From positions 1 through 19,915 of the forward strand of contig CADAFA010000002.1 in NCBI GenBank assembly GCA_902787065.1: a stretch of 19,915 nt of DNA, read 5' to 3'. The stretch comes from an uncultured Elusimicrobium sp. (lineage in GTDB: Bacteria; Elusimicrobiota; Elusimicrobia; Elusimicrobiales; Elusimicrobiaceae). Both the position numbers and the translations under genes were made by a program. Shown one piece after another: positions 6,220 through 12,765 of this stretch (position 1 is the first letter of the stretch; each line of letters begins with the position of its first letter). The notes under the pieces were generated by a model. That model saw only the letters and a list, made by a program, of their open reading frames with translations, did not search any database and was not told the origin of the DNA.

Positions 6220-6475
6220 AACGAAAGGAGTGTTTTAAATTTAATGTAAGCCCTAAAGGCTTAAAACAATTTAGTCTGTTTTTGGATCCGTAATGACGGA
6301 GAGTTAATAGAAATATTAACGCATATAGAAACCAAAAACAGTCGTATGGGCACAAAGCAAGAGGATTAATTACCCTCTTACTTTGTGCTTAATGTTTGTT
6401 ATCGCAAGATAATAAACTACGACTGTTATGTTTTTGGTCTTTCTATATGCCCGAAACACAATAGTCGTTTTTTTT
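6220..6475 (+). ncRNA. Structured leader RNA of the pilin gene, attenuator or riboswitch-like (new candidate)
   Basis: Small hairpins come first: TAAGCC/GGCTTA (6247-6263), TCCG/CGGA (6287-6300) and GTTAATA-GAAA-TATTAAC (6303-6320). Directly abutting is a long stem in three blocks: GCATATAGAAA (6321-6331) with 6440-6450, CCAAAAACA (6332-6340) with 6429-6437, and GTCGTA (6341-6346) with 6418-6423. Both bulges are on the 3' strand. The stem closes a junction with two hairpins: GCACAAAG-c-AAGAGG / CCTCTT-a-CTTTGTGC (6350-6388) and GTTTGTTATC-GCAA-GATAATAAAC (6394-6417), the latter stacked on the stem with no linker. Alternative pairings make a terminator (see 6419-6475). I recognise no known family; it lacks the conserved core of the c-di-GMP-I riboswitch. 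Structure is seen in sequence; regulation is inference. Confidence 0.75.
6419..6475 (+). terminator. Conditional intrinsic terminator in the pilin leader
   Basis: ACGACTGTTATGT (6419-6431) pairs with ACACAATAGTCGT (6456-6468): 11 Watson-Crick pairs, one G-U and one mismatch. Eight Ts follow (6468-6475), 19 bases before the pilin ATG. The 5' arm is the same segment that closes the three-way-junction stem, so the terminator and that stem exclude each other. Loop is 24 bases. Confidence 0.65.
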
Positions 6476-6494
6476 ATTTGGAAAAGGAAAAATT

Positions 6495-6986
6495 ATGAAA
6501 AATAAAATCAAACAAAACAAATTTAAAAAGGGTTTTACTTTATTAGAACTTTTAATCGTCGTTATTATCATCGGAATATTGGCAGCTATTGCTTTGCCGC
6601 AATACCAATTAGCCACAGATAAAGCACGCTTCGCCGAAGTAATAACAGCAAGTAAAAGTTTAGCACGTTCCATAGAGCTTTATTATATGGTAAACGGACA
6701 ATATCCATATTTTTGGAAAGATATAGATATAGAAATACAAGGGTGTACTGAAACAACTACTTCAAGGTCTGATTTAACATGCAAAAATTTTACGGTTGAT
6801 TTAGATGATAACAGGTTTTCCGCTTTTTTAGGTCCTCGCAACAAAAATTTACCTTATAATATCAATTTAAACTATTATTTCAAAATGGGAAATTTATATC
6901 CGGGGCGTTTTCAGTGTAGAAGTTCAGAAACTCGTGGTAAAAATGTGTGTAAGTCAGTATGTGGATCTGAAACTTGTTATTTCTAA
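6495..6986 (+). CDS. Type IV pilin / pseudopilin (PilE-like prepilin)
   Basis: This is a 163-residue prepilin. A basic leader ends KKG13, followed by the mature N-terminus FTLLELLIVVIIIGILAAIALP, with E at mature position 5 (E18), the prepilin peptidase recognition pattern. The hydrophobic helix runs to about residue 35, then A-rich helix and a polar globular domain. Six cysteines follow, four of them in the last 27 residues ending SVCGSETCYF, suggesting a disulphide-locked C-terminal loop. The product is inserted in the inner membrane and assembled into a pilus or a secretion pseudopilus. No assembly genes are nearby, so it is an orphan pilin. GGAAA precedes the ATG at a weak but usable distance. 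A terminator follows at once. Which machine uses it cannot be told. Confidence 0.93.
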   Translation: MKNKIKQNKFKKGFTLLELLIVVIIIGILAAIALPQYQLATDKARFAEVITASKSLARSIELYYMVNGQYPYFWKDIDIEIQGCTETTTSRSDLTCKNFTVDLDDNRFSAFLGPRNKNLPYNINLNYYFKMGNLYPGRFQCRSSETRGKNVCKSVCGSETCYF

Positions 6987-7012
6987 AAACCCCGATTTTT
7001 CCGGGGTTTTTT
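6985..7012 (+). terminator. Intrinsic terminator of the pilin gene
   Basis: AAAAACCCCG (6985-6994) pairs with CGGGGTTTTT (7002-7011) around a 7-base loop, ending in a run of six Ts. It overlaps the pilin stop codon, so the pilin is a single-gene transcript. Confidence 0.9.
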
Positions 7013-7043
7013 GTTGCTTTTAAAGATTCATTTCCTCTTATTC

Positions 7044-7171
7044 CCTCCCACACTTTTAAGTGGGTGGAGGGGTTAGGGGTGGGGGTAGTATCAAATTAGG
7101 TATTACCTTTTGTTTTACACTACCCCCCTCTTTAATTCTCCCACCCACTTTTTTTATAACTAAAAAAAGTG
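7044..7171. repeat. Intergenic repeat, copy 2: nested inverted repeat with G-quadruplex motif
   Basis: This element lies between the convergent pilin and parB genes. It contains the second exact copy of GGAGGGGTTAGGGGTGGGG (7066-7084). AAGTGGGTGGAG (7058-7069) is the near-perfect complement of CTCCCACCCACTT (7138-7150), and GGGGGTAGT (7081-7089) of ACTACCCCC (7119-7127). An outer hairpin CACTTTTTTTA / TAAAAAAAGTG (7146-7156, 7161-7171) is perfect. Four G-runs at 7062-7064, 7069-7072, 7076-7079 and 7081-7085 meet the standard G-quadruplex rule. The right half may also help end the parB transcript. Confidence 0.75.
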
Positions 7172-7213
7172 TGGGGCGAAAATAAAAGGAAGTACTTAAA
7201 TTATCAAATAAAC

Positions 7214-8092
7214 CTAAACCAAAGTTTTTAACTTATCACCCAATACATTTAATTCTTCATAAGAGTTAAAGTGCAAGGTTAAAGTGCCTTTGCCTTTGCC
7301 GTTTTCTTTGATTTCAACTTTGGTCCTTAAGGCCTCTTGTAAGGACTGCTCAAAAGCAACTGTATTGGGGTCTTTGCTTTGTTTGGGGGCAACGGTTTTG
7401 CCTTCTAAAATAGTTCTTGCGGCATTTTCGGCTTGGCGGACAGACATTTTTGAACTGATTATTTTTTTGAATAAAACAGCCCTTTTTCCCTCGTCACCCA
7501 CCATCAAAAGTGCGCGGCCATGGCCCTCCGTAATAGTGCCGTCTTGCAAAGCATTTTGTATTTCTTGGGAGAGGTTTAATAAGCGCAAAGAATTTGATAC
7601 CGCCGCTTTAGATTTACCGCAATATTCGGCAAGTTCCACTTGGGAAACCAAAAACTTTTGCATCAAATTTTTATAGCCTTGAGCGGTTTCAATGGGGTTT
7701 AAATCTTCTCTCTGTATATTCTCAATTAAGGCAAGGGCGCAAAGTTGTTTGTCATCAAGTTTAGAATGTACAATACAGTCAATTTCCTTAAAGCCGGCCA
7801 TTTCGCTTGCTCTAAAGCGGCGTTCACCAACAACAAGTTCGTATTTATCAAGCCCGGCATCATAAACTACTACTACCGGCTGGGTTAAACCGTGTTGTTT
7901 TATGGACTGCGCCAAATCTTTTAAAGCATTTTCATCAAAATTCTTTCTGGGTTGGTATCTGTTAGGGATGATTTTGTCAATAGAAATCTTTTGGATATTC
8001 CTTTTGCCTTCCGCTACATTATTAAGTTCTTGGTCCATTTCAAAAGAGGATCCAAGCAAAGCATCTAAACCTTTTCCTAAAGCATTTCTCAT
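7214..8092 (-). CDS. parB: Chromosome partitioning protein ParB (Spo0J)
   Basis: This 292-residue CTP-dependent DNA clamp loads at parS sites and organises the origin. A short N-terminal LGKGLDALLG ParA-stimulating peptide is followed by the ParB/sulfiredoxin-fold domain with GERRFRA (89-95) and ENIQREDLNP (124-133), the CTP-binding boxes. A helix-turn-helix (VELAEYCGKSKAAVSNSLRLL) and a C-terminal dimerisation region follow. All hallmark residues are present. The start lies 3 bases after parA, and the GGAGG ribosome site is inside the last parA codons, so the two are translated together. Two parS-like sites lie upstream of parA. The 3' end faces the pilin gene across a repeat element. Confidence 0.96.
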   Translation of the reverse strand: MRNALGKGLDALLGSSFEMDQELNNVAEGKRNIQKISIDKIIPNRYQPRKNFDENALKDLAQSIKQHGLTQPVVVVYDAGLDKYELVVGERRFRASEMAGFKEIDCIVHSKLDDKQLCALALIENIQREDLNPIETAQGYKNLMQKFLVSQVELAEYCGKSKAAVSNSLRLLNLSQEIQNALQDGTITEGHGRALLMVGDEGKRAVLFKKIISSKMSVRQAENAARTILEGKTVAPKQSKDPNTVAFEQSLQEALRTKVEIKENGKGKGTLTLHFNSYEELNVLGDKLKTLV

Positions 8093-8095
8093 AAA

Positions 8096-8929
8096 TTAAC
8101 CTCCGAAATCAAAATCGTTATTCTTATTTACAGAGGCTTTAAAAGATTCAAAATCCTCTGCTTTCGCACCGCGGCGGACTAAAAATTCTATTGCCAAATC
8201 AAGGTAGGCACGCGCACCGCGACAAGTGGGTTCATATTCAAATATACTTTGCCCAAAGCTCGGTGCTTCCGCTAAACGAATATTTCGCGGTATTGGGTTT
8301 GTATATACCTTTGAGCCAAAGAATTTACTGACATCTTCCTTAACTTGTTTAGATAAATTCATACGGGTATCAAACATAGTTAAAATACCACCGTCCACCT
8401 TTAAATTAGGACTTAAAAATTGTTTGACTTTTCCGGTTGTATTGATAAAGTTTGCTAAACCTTCCATAGCATAATATTCACATTGTATAGGTGTTATTAC
8501 ACTGTCTGCGGCAACTAAAGCATTTATTGTAAGTAAACTGAGAGAGGGTGGACAATCAATAATAATAAAGTTGTACATCCTCTTAATAGGATCTAAAGCC
8601 TGTTTTAAGAATTTCTCCCTTTGCGGAGTATTGACAAGTTCAACTTCCGCACCTGCTAAGTTTTTATTAGCCGGTAAAATATCCAGTAATTCATTAGAAG
8701 TTTGGTGTACTACTTCTTTAAAAGTTGCGGTCTTAGTTAGGAAATTATAGACAGATTTTTCATCTTCTTTTAAATTAACCCCTAGTCCGGAACTTGCATT
8801 GCTTTGAGGATCAAAGTCAACTAAAAGGACTTCTTGCCCAAGGTAAGCCAAGGCATAAGCCAAATTTACAGAGGTGGTAGTTTTACCTACACCGCCTTTT
8901 TGGTTTGCTACACAGACGATTTCACTCAT
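8096..8929 (-). CDS. parA: Chromosome partitioning ATPase ParA (Soj)
   Basis: This 277-residue MinD/ParA-type ATPase drives origin segregation with ParB and in related bacteria can modulate DnaA. The deviant Walker A motif KGGVGKTT spans residues 11-18, with the signature lysine K11. The switch I DFDPQSNASSGLG segment and the Walker B-like IIIDCPPSL stretch follow. There is no N-terminal helix-turn-helix, which marks the chromosomal Soj type rather than plasmid types. It is first in the parAB operon, with AAGGAG 5 bases before the ATG and a strong promoter immediately upstream. Its nearness to dnaA and oriC suits the chromosomal role. Confidence 0.96.
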   Translation of the reverse strand: MSEIVCVANQKGGVGKTTTSVNLAYALAYLGQEVLLVDFDPQSNASSGLGVNLKEDEKSVYNFLTKTATFKEVVHQTSNELLDILPANKNLAGAEVELVNTPQREKFLKQALDPIKRMYNFIIIDCPPSLSLLTINALVAADSVITPIQCEYYAMEGLANFINTTGKVKQFLSPNLKVDGGILTMFDTRMNLSKQVKEDVSKFFGSKVYTNPIPRNIRLAEAPSFGQSIFEYEPTCRGARAYLDLAIEFLVRRGAKAEDFESFKASVNKNNDFDFGG

Positions 8930-8948
8930 ATTATCTCCTTATACAAAT

Positions 8949-8977
8949 ATTGTATAATAAATTAAATAAAGTGTCAA
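8949..8977 (-). promoter_or_regulatory. Sigma-70 promoter of parAB
   Basis: On the minus strand TTGACA (8972-8977) is followed after exactly 17 bases by TACAAT (8949-8954). This is the best promoter in the window. Transcription would start near 8942, about 13 bases before the parA ATG. The first parS-like site begins 10 bases upstream of the -35, so ParB binding could influence it. Confidence 0.85.
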
Positions 8978-8987
8978 ATTATTTATA

Positions 8988-9003
8988 GTTTTCACATGAA
9001 AAC
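8988..9003. promoter_or_regulatory. parS-like site 1 (weaker)
   Basis: GTTTTCACATGAAAAC matches the bacterial parS consensus TGTTTCACGTGAAACA at 11 of 16 positions, with the TTTCAC half intact. It is a near-palindrome 22 bases from a second, better site, just upstream of the parAB promoter. Confidence 0.6.
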
Positions 9004-9025
9004 TTTTTACAGTTTGGTTTATCTT

Positions 9026-9041
9026 AATTTCACGTGAAAAC
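9026..9041. promoter_or_regulatory. parS-like site 2
   Basis: AATTTCACGTGAAAAC contains the perfect parS core TTTCACGTGAAA and matches 12 of 16 consensus bases; only the outermost two on each side differ. It abuts the lepB stop codon. Its place beside parAB and about 1 kb from dnaA supports a real ParB loading site. Confidence 0.8.
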
Positions 9042-10010
9042 TTATTTAATAATTCTAAATCTGTTTAAAGGCCAGTGTAAAATCCATGCTTTACCTTTAA
9101 TATTTTCCTTAGGCACAGCCCCCCAAAAACGGGAATCACAAGAAAAATCTCTATTATCACCCATGGTAAAATATTGTCCTTCTGGCACAATTACGGGACC
9201 AAAACTATCTCTTAAAGATATGCCGAAATATTTTTCTAATTTACGGTCTTCCCATACTTTTTGGTATTCTTGTTTAGTTAAATGTTTAGCAACATTTGAG
9301 ACATCATGCTCACTAAAAATAGCATAATCTTGGGGGGGGAGTTTTTTACCGTTTATATATATATTTCTATTTTTTACTTCTACGGTTTCTCCCGGAAGAG
9401 CAATAACTCTTTTAACAAAATCCCTGCCATATTGCGGTTCTCCGCAATTTGATTGTTCTTTATCTTTTGCAGGAAATCTGAATACTATAATATCACCGCG
9501 GCTTATATCATGGAATTCTATAAAATTTTCTTTAACAAAAGGTAAGCGCAAACCATAATAAGCTTTATTCACAAACAAATTATCCCCTTCAAGTAAAGTA
9601 TTACGCATAGATGCAGAGGGAATCCTAAATGCTTGTAAGAAAAAAAACATTACTATAGAAGCAAAAAAAGCAGCAAAATAAACTGTTTGAGCCCAATCTA
9701 AATTGGATGCAATTATTTGTTGTTTTTTCTTTGCATCGGCTTTTTTTGCTGTAAAATATTTTAAACAAATATAACCTAAAGTAATTAGTAAAATTAAAGA
9801 AAATGTTTTTTGTGACAGGCCGAAAGTTGCGCCGTTTGATACCATAAAATTCAAAATATAAAAGACTAAAATACCGGCGATCAAAGCGAAAGATACATTC
9901 CAAAAAGCAAAAATTAAATTATTTTCGAAATAATTTCTTTTGATACAATATTTAGATATTCTATCAAAAACAAAAGCTATTATAGCAGTTATAAATAAAT
10001 GTTGTTCCAT
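9042..10010 (-). CDS. lepB: Signal peptidase I with LspA-like membrane N-terminus
   Basis: Cleaves signal peptides on the outer face of the inner membrane. The 322-residue protein has catalytic S134 in IPSASMRNTL, the general base K200 in DFVKRVIALPGE, and box E GDNRDFSCDSRFWG (284-297), all intact. Hydrophobic segments lie at about 5-23, 32-57, 68-86 and 107-127; ordinary family members have one or two. The first ones resemble the start of signal peptidase II: D16-R-I-S-K20 and N59-G-A-T-F-G64 match the D-x-x-S-K and N-x-G-A-x-F motifs of LspA in the right order. The catalytic aspartates of LspA are absent. The gene is divergent from dnaA and upstream of parAB. No ribosome site is seen before the ATG. 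Confidence 0.93.
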   Translation of the reverse strand: MEQHLFITAIIAFVFDRISKYCIKRNYFENNLIFAFWNVSFALIAGILVFYILNFMVSNGATFGLSQKTFSLILLITLGYICLKYFTAKKADAKKKQQIIASNLDWAQTVYFAAFFASIVMFFFLQAFRIPSASMRNTLLEGDNLFVNKAYYGLRLPFVKENFIEFHDISRGDIIVFRFPAKDKEQSNCGEPQYGRDFVKRVIALPGETVEVKNRNIYINGKKLPPQDYAIFSEHDVSNVAKHLTKQEYQKVWEDRKLEKYFGISLRDSFGPVIVPEGQYFTMGDNRDFSCDSRFWGAVPKENIKGKAWILHWPLNRFRIIK

Positions 10011-10016
10011 TTAATA

Positions 10017-10025
10017 ATTATAACA
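10017..10025 (-). promoter_or_regulatory. Extended -10 promoter of lepB
   Basis: On the minus strand this reads TGTTATAAT, a perfect extended -10 identical to the one before pdaD. Seven bases on, the predicted start of transcription falls at or beside the lepB ATG (10010). With no ribosome site present, this predicts a leaderless message. Confidence 0.6.
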
Positions 10026-10037
10026 TTTATTTAAACT

Positions 10038-10162
10038 TTATACACAATTTTTATAATTTGGATAATTTTAAAAAAACTGTACTTTTTGTTTAAAAACTGC
10101 TAAAATTAACTGTAGCTGCTTTTTTAGCTAAAAATGATATATAAGGTATCAACTGTGGAAAA
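10038..10162. promoter_or_regulatory. DnaA-box cluster in front of dnaA
   Basis: Three motifs resemble TTATCCACA: TTATACACA at 10038-10046 (plus, 8 of 9), TTATCCAAA at 10057-10065 (minus, 8 of 9) and TTTTCCACA at 10154-10162 (minus, 8 of 9), the last overlapping the dnaA start codon. A possible extended -10, TGCTAAAAT, lies at 10098-10106. The cluster suggests DnaA autorepression and may form one half of a bipartite origin. Confidence 0.6.
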
Positions 10163-11513
10163 CAACGATATAAACGAAATTTGGGCAAATTTGATAAAAA
10201 AGTTAGAATTAACTTTGGGTAAAGATATTTGCGACATGTGGTTAAAACCCATGAAAATTTTGGAATTCAGTGAAGGTGTTTTTAAAATTGAAGTTCCAAA
10301 TGAATCTTGGCTCAAAACAATCAAAGACCGCTACGAAACACCTATTTTACATGGTTTAACGGAATTAACAAATTTCCCTTGCACAGTTGATTATATTATA
10401 CAAAAACAAAAAGATTTACCTACTATACAAGTGCCTCCTGTAGTTCGTGTACAAAGTCATGGCAGGCAAACTTCAAGGGAAGAAAGTAAACTTGATCCTC
10501 ATTACACTTTTGAAGGTTTTATTGAAGGCCCATCAAACCGCTTTGCTTATAAAGCGTCTGAGGCCGTCGTCAAAAAAATAGGTAATAGGGCGAATAATCC
10601 TTTCGTAATTTTCAGTGCACCGGGGCTCGGCAAAACGCATCTTTTGCATGCTATCGGAAATGAACTTTTAAAAAACAATCCTTATGCAAAAGTTTTATAT
10701 ATGTCAGGGGAAGATTTTTTTACACAGTGTATAGACCATATGGCAAAAAAATCAACAACACCTTTCCATAAACAATATGATAATATTGACTGTTTGCTTA
10801 TAGATGATATACAATTTTTAGTCGGTAAAAACCGCTCCGAAGAAGAATTTTTTTATACCTTTAATTCCTTATTTAATAATCAAAAACAAATTGTTTTAAC
10901 TTGTGATAAAACACCAAACCAATTAAATTTCAGTGAACGTTTATCTTCCCGTCTTTTAAGCGGTATTTCAGCCGAAATTAAAAGGCCGGATTTAGAAACA
11001 AGAATTGCTATTTTACGTCATAAAAGAGATGTAAATAATTTTGATATTTCAGATGATGTTTTATCTTTTATTGCACAGGGTGTGCAGGCAAATATTAGGG
11101 AACTTGAAGGTTGTTTATACCGTTTAACAAGCTATGCAAGTATACATGGCGTAAACGCAACTGTAAGTATTGCTAAAGAAGTTTTAGCTGATATTATCAA
11201 TTTAGACCAACAAAAATACAGTATAAGTATTAATAGAATAAAAGAAGTTGTTTGTAAACATTTTAAAGTTAATTTAGAAGACTTAAATTCTAAAAAGAAA
11301 AATAATTCTATTGCATGGCCAAGGCAAATTGCTATGTACCTTGCAACGGAATTAACTTCTTTATCTTTACCTGAAATCGGGAGGGAATTTAATAGGGATC
11401 ACACAACAGTTATTCACGCTAAAGAAAAGGTAAAAGAAGAAATAAAAAACAATACCTTTTTTATACCTGTTATTAACTTGATAACAGAAGAAATAAAAGC
11501 TGGGGATAATTAG
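10155..11513 (+). CDS. dnaA: Chromosomal replication initiator DnaA
   Basis: This AAA+ ATPase binds DnaA boxes and melts oriC. Domain I begins ENNDINEIWANLIKKLE. The AAA+ domain has Walker A APGLGKTHLL (around residue 155) and Walker B LLIDDIQFL. The C-terminal DNA-binding domain carries the signature REFNRDHTTVIHAKEKV. I choose the GTG at 10155 (452 residues): AAGG lies 8 bases upstream and the resulting MENN start is typical of the family. An ATG at 10134 would add seven residues but has no ribosome site. The gene diverges from lepB and is followed by the likely oriC, then dnaN. A DnaA box over the start codon points to autoregulation. Confidence 0.96.
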   Translation: MENNDINEIWANLIKKLELTLGKDICDMWLKPMKILEFSEGVFKIEVPNESWLKTIKDRYETPILHGLTELTNFPCTVDYIIQKQKDLPTIQVPPVVRVQSHGRQTSREESKLDPHYTFEGFIEGPSNRFAYKASEAVVKKIGNRANNPFVIFSAPGLGKTHLLHAIGNELLKNNPYAKVLYMSGEDFFTQCIDHMAKKSTTPFHKQYDNIDCLLIDDIQFLVGKNRSEEEFFYTFNSLFNNQKQIVLTCDKTPNQLNFSERLSSRLLSGISAEIKRPDLETRIAILRHKRDVNNFDISDDVLSFIAQGVQANIRELEGCLYRLTSYASIHGVNATVSIAKEVLADIINLDQQKYSISINRIKEVVCKHFKVNLEDLNSKKKNNSIAWPRQIAMYLATELTSLSLPEIGREFNRDHTTVIHAKEKVKEEIKNNTFFIPVINLITEEIKAGDN

Positions 11514-11655
11514 TTTTTTTTTGTGGGTAAAATTTTTACCTGTGGAAAAAGTGAATAATTTTTAAAAACTATCAACAAAATATTAAATTATTTGTATTGG
11601 TAATTAACATTTATACACTAAATTCACAGGTTAATATAATAATAAGGATAATAAT
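11501..11655. other. Probable oriC between dnaA and dnaN
   Basis: DnaA-box-like motifs are TTATCCCCA at 11501-11509 (minus, inside the dnaA 3' end), TTACCCACA at 11522-11530 (minus), TTTTCCACA at 11541-11549 (minus) and TTATACACT at 11611-11619 (plus). The first three share one orientation and near-regular spacing. The 11550-11610 stretch is almost pure A/T and would serve as the unwinding element. With the boxes upstream of dnaA this resembles the bipartite origins of Bacillus and Helicobacter. A TATAAT at 11635-11640 is a likely dnaN -10. Gene orientation switches around here, as expected near an origin. Confidence 0.75.
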
Positions 11656-12765
11656 ATGAAAATTAATATTACTAAAGAAAAAATTTCGGAAGGAATGCAA
11701 ATTATACTTTCATCAGTTAGCGGTAGAACTACTTTACCGATATTATTTAACTTTTTAATAGAAGCTGAAAACGGAACTATAAAATTAACCAGAACAGATA
11801 TGGAAATGGCTATTATACATACTATTAATTCTGAGGTTTTAGAAAACGGATCAATAACAGTATCTATAAAAGATTTTTCTGATATATTAAAAAATTTACC
11901 GGCTGGTAAAGAAATATATATAGAAACTGATGAAGAAAATAAATTACATATAAAAAGCGGACGTTCTAAATTTTGGCTTATTGGAACTCCTAAATCAGAA
12001 TATCCTATTATTCCTGAAATAGAAAGAAAAGAAAGTTTTAGTTTAAAAGCAATAGATTTAAAAGATTTAATAAATAAAACTTTATTTTCTGCTTCTACCC
12101 AAGAAACACGTTATGTATTAAATGGTTTACTTTGGAATAATACAAAAGATAAATTTGAAGTAGTTGCAACAGATGGCCGCCGTTTAGCTTTATGTTTAAA
12201 TTCTAATTTAAAAGGTGTTGGTGAATTTAAAATTATTGTCCCAAGTAAAATTTTAAATGAGGTTTTAAAACTTATAAATATGAATAAATTTAAAGAAGAT
12301 GAAATGATTGATATTACAACTTCTTCAAATCAAGTTAGTTTTAAAATTAAAGAAACAATTTTAATTTCCAGATTAATAGAAGGTAATTTTCCTAATTATG
12401 AACAAGTTATTCCCGGAAAAAAGAATATAAGTTTTTTAGTTGAAACTTCATCTATTTTTTCTTCTACCAAAAGTGCTGCAATTTGTGCAGGGGATATGGG
12501 TGGAACAGTAAAATATAAATTAACCGATAATAATATTTTAATAACTTCAAATTCATCAAAAATGTCCTTTTCAGATGAAGTAAAAATAAATTATTCCGGT
12601 GAAGATTTTGAAACTTCTTTTAACCCTGAATATTTAACGGACGTTTTAAAAAGTATTGATACAGATAAAGTTAGTTTTTCTTTTGTAAACGCAACACAAC
12701 CCGTATTAATAGAGCCGGAAGGTAATACTAAATATAAATATATTATTATGCCTGTAAGGGTTTAA
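11656..12765 (+). CDS. dnaN: DNA polymerase III beta subunit (sliding clamp)
   Basis: This 369-residue protein forms the ring dimer that tethers the replicative polymerase to DNA. The length matches the family and three clamp-fold repeats can be followed: N-terminal MKINITKEKISEGMQIILSSVSGRTTLPIL, a middle ATDGRRLALC motif, and the C-terminal YKYIIMPVRV end that closes the peptide-binding pocket. AAGGA lies 8 bases before the ATG. It follows the origin region and runs directly into dciA, whose ATG comes right after the stop. By eye this gene and dciA are the most A/T-rich coding sequence in the window, rich in TTA, AAA and ATA codons; function appears intact. Confidence 0.97.
   Translation: MKINITKEKISEGMQIILSSVSGRTTLPILFNFLIEAENGTIKLTRTDMEMAIIHTINSEVLENGSITVSIKDFSDILKNLPAGKEIYIETDEENKLHIKSGRSKFWLIGTPKSEYPIIPEIERKESFSLKAIDLKDLINKTLFSASTQETRYVLNGLLWNNTKDKFEVVATDGRRLALCLNSNLKGVGEFKIIVPSKILNEVLKLINMNKFKEDEMIDITTSSNQVSFKIKETILISRLIEGNFPNYEQVIPGKKNISFLVETSSIFSSTKSAAICAGDMGGTVKYKLTDNNILITSNSSKMSFSDEVKINYSGEDFETSFNPEYLTDVLKSIDTDKVSFSFVNATQPVLIEPEGNTKYKYIIMPVRV

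Noticed and set aside
6220..6475. c-di-GMP-I (GEMM) riboswitch before the pilin
   Set aside because: Tempting because such riboswitches control pilins in other bacteria, but the conserved core around the GNRA-capped hairpin is not present in the right form, and the three-way junction with a long bulged stem is different.
6443..6673. 76-residue minus-strand open frame antisense to the pilin start
   Set aside because: It mirrors the hydrophobic pilin helix on the opposite strand and crosses the terminator; no independent support.
5766..7171. CRISPR array or insertion sequence
   Set aside because: Only two copies of the shared repeat over 1.3 kb, no regular spacers, and no transposase or cas gene in the window.
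10134..10154. ATG start of dnaA seven codons upstream
   Set aside because: No ribosome site, and the extra residues are not typical of DnaA; the GTG at 10155 has AAGG at 8 bases.
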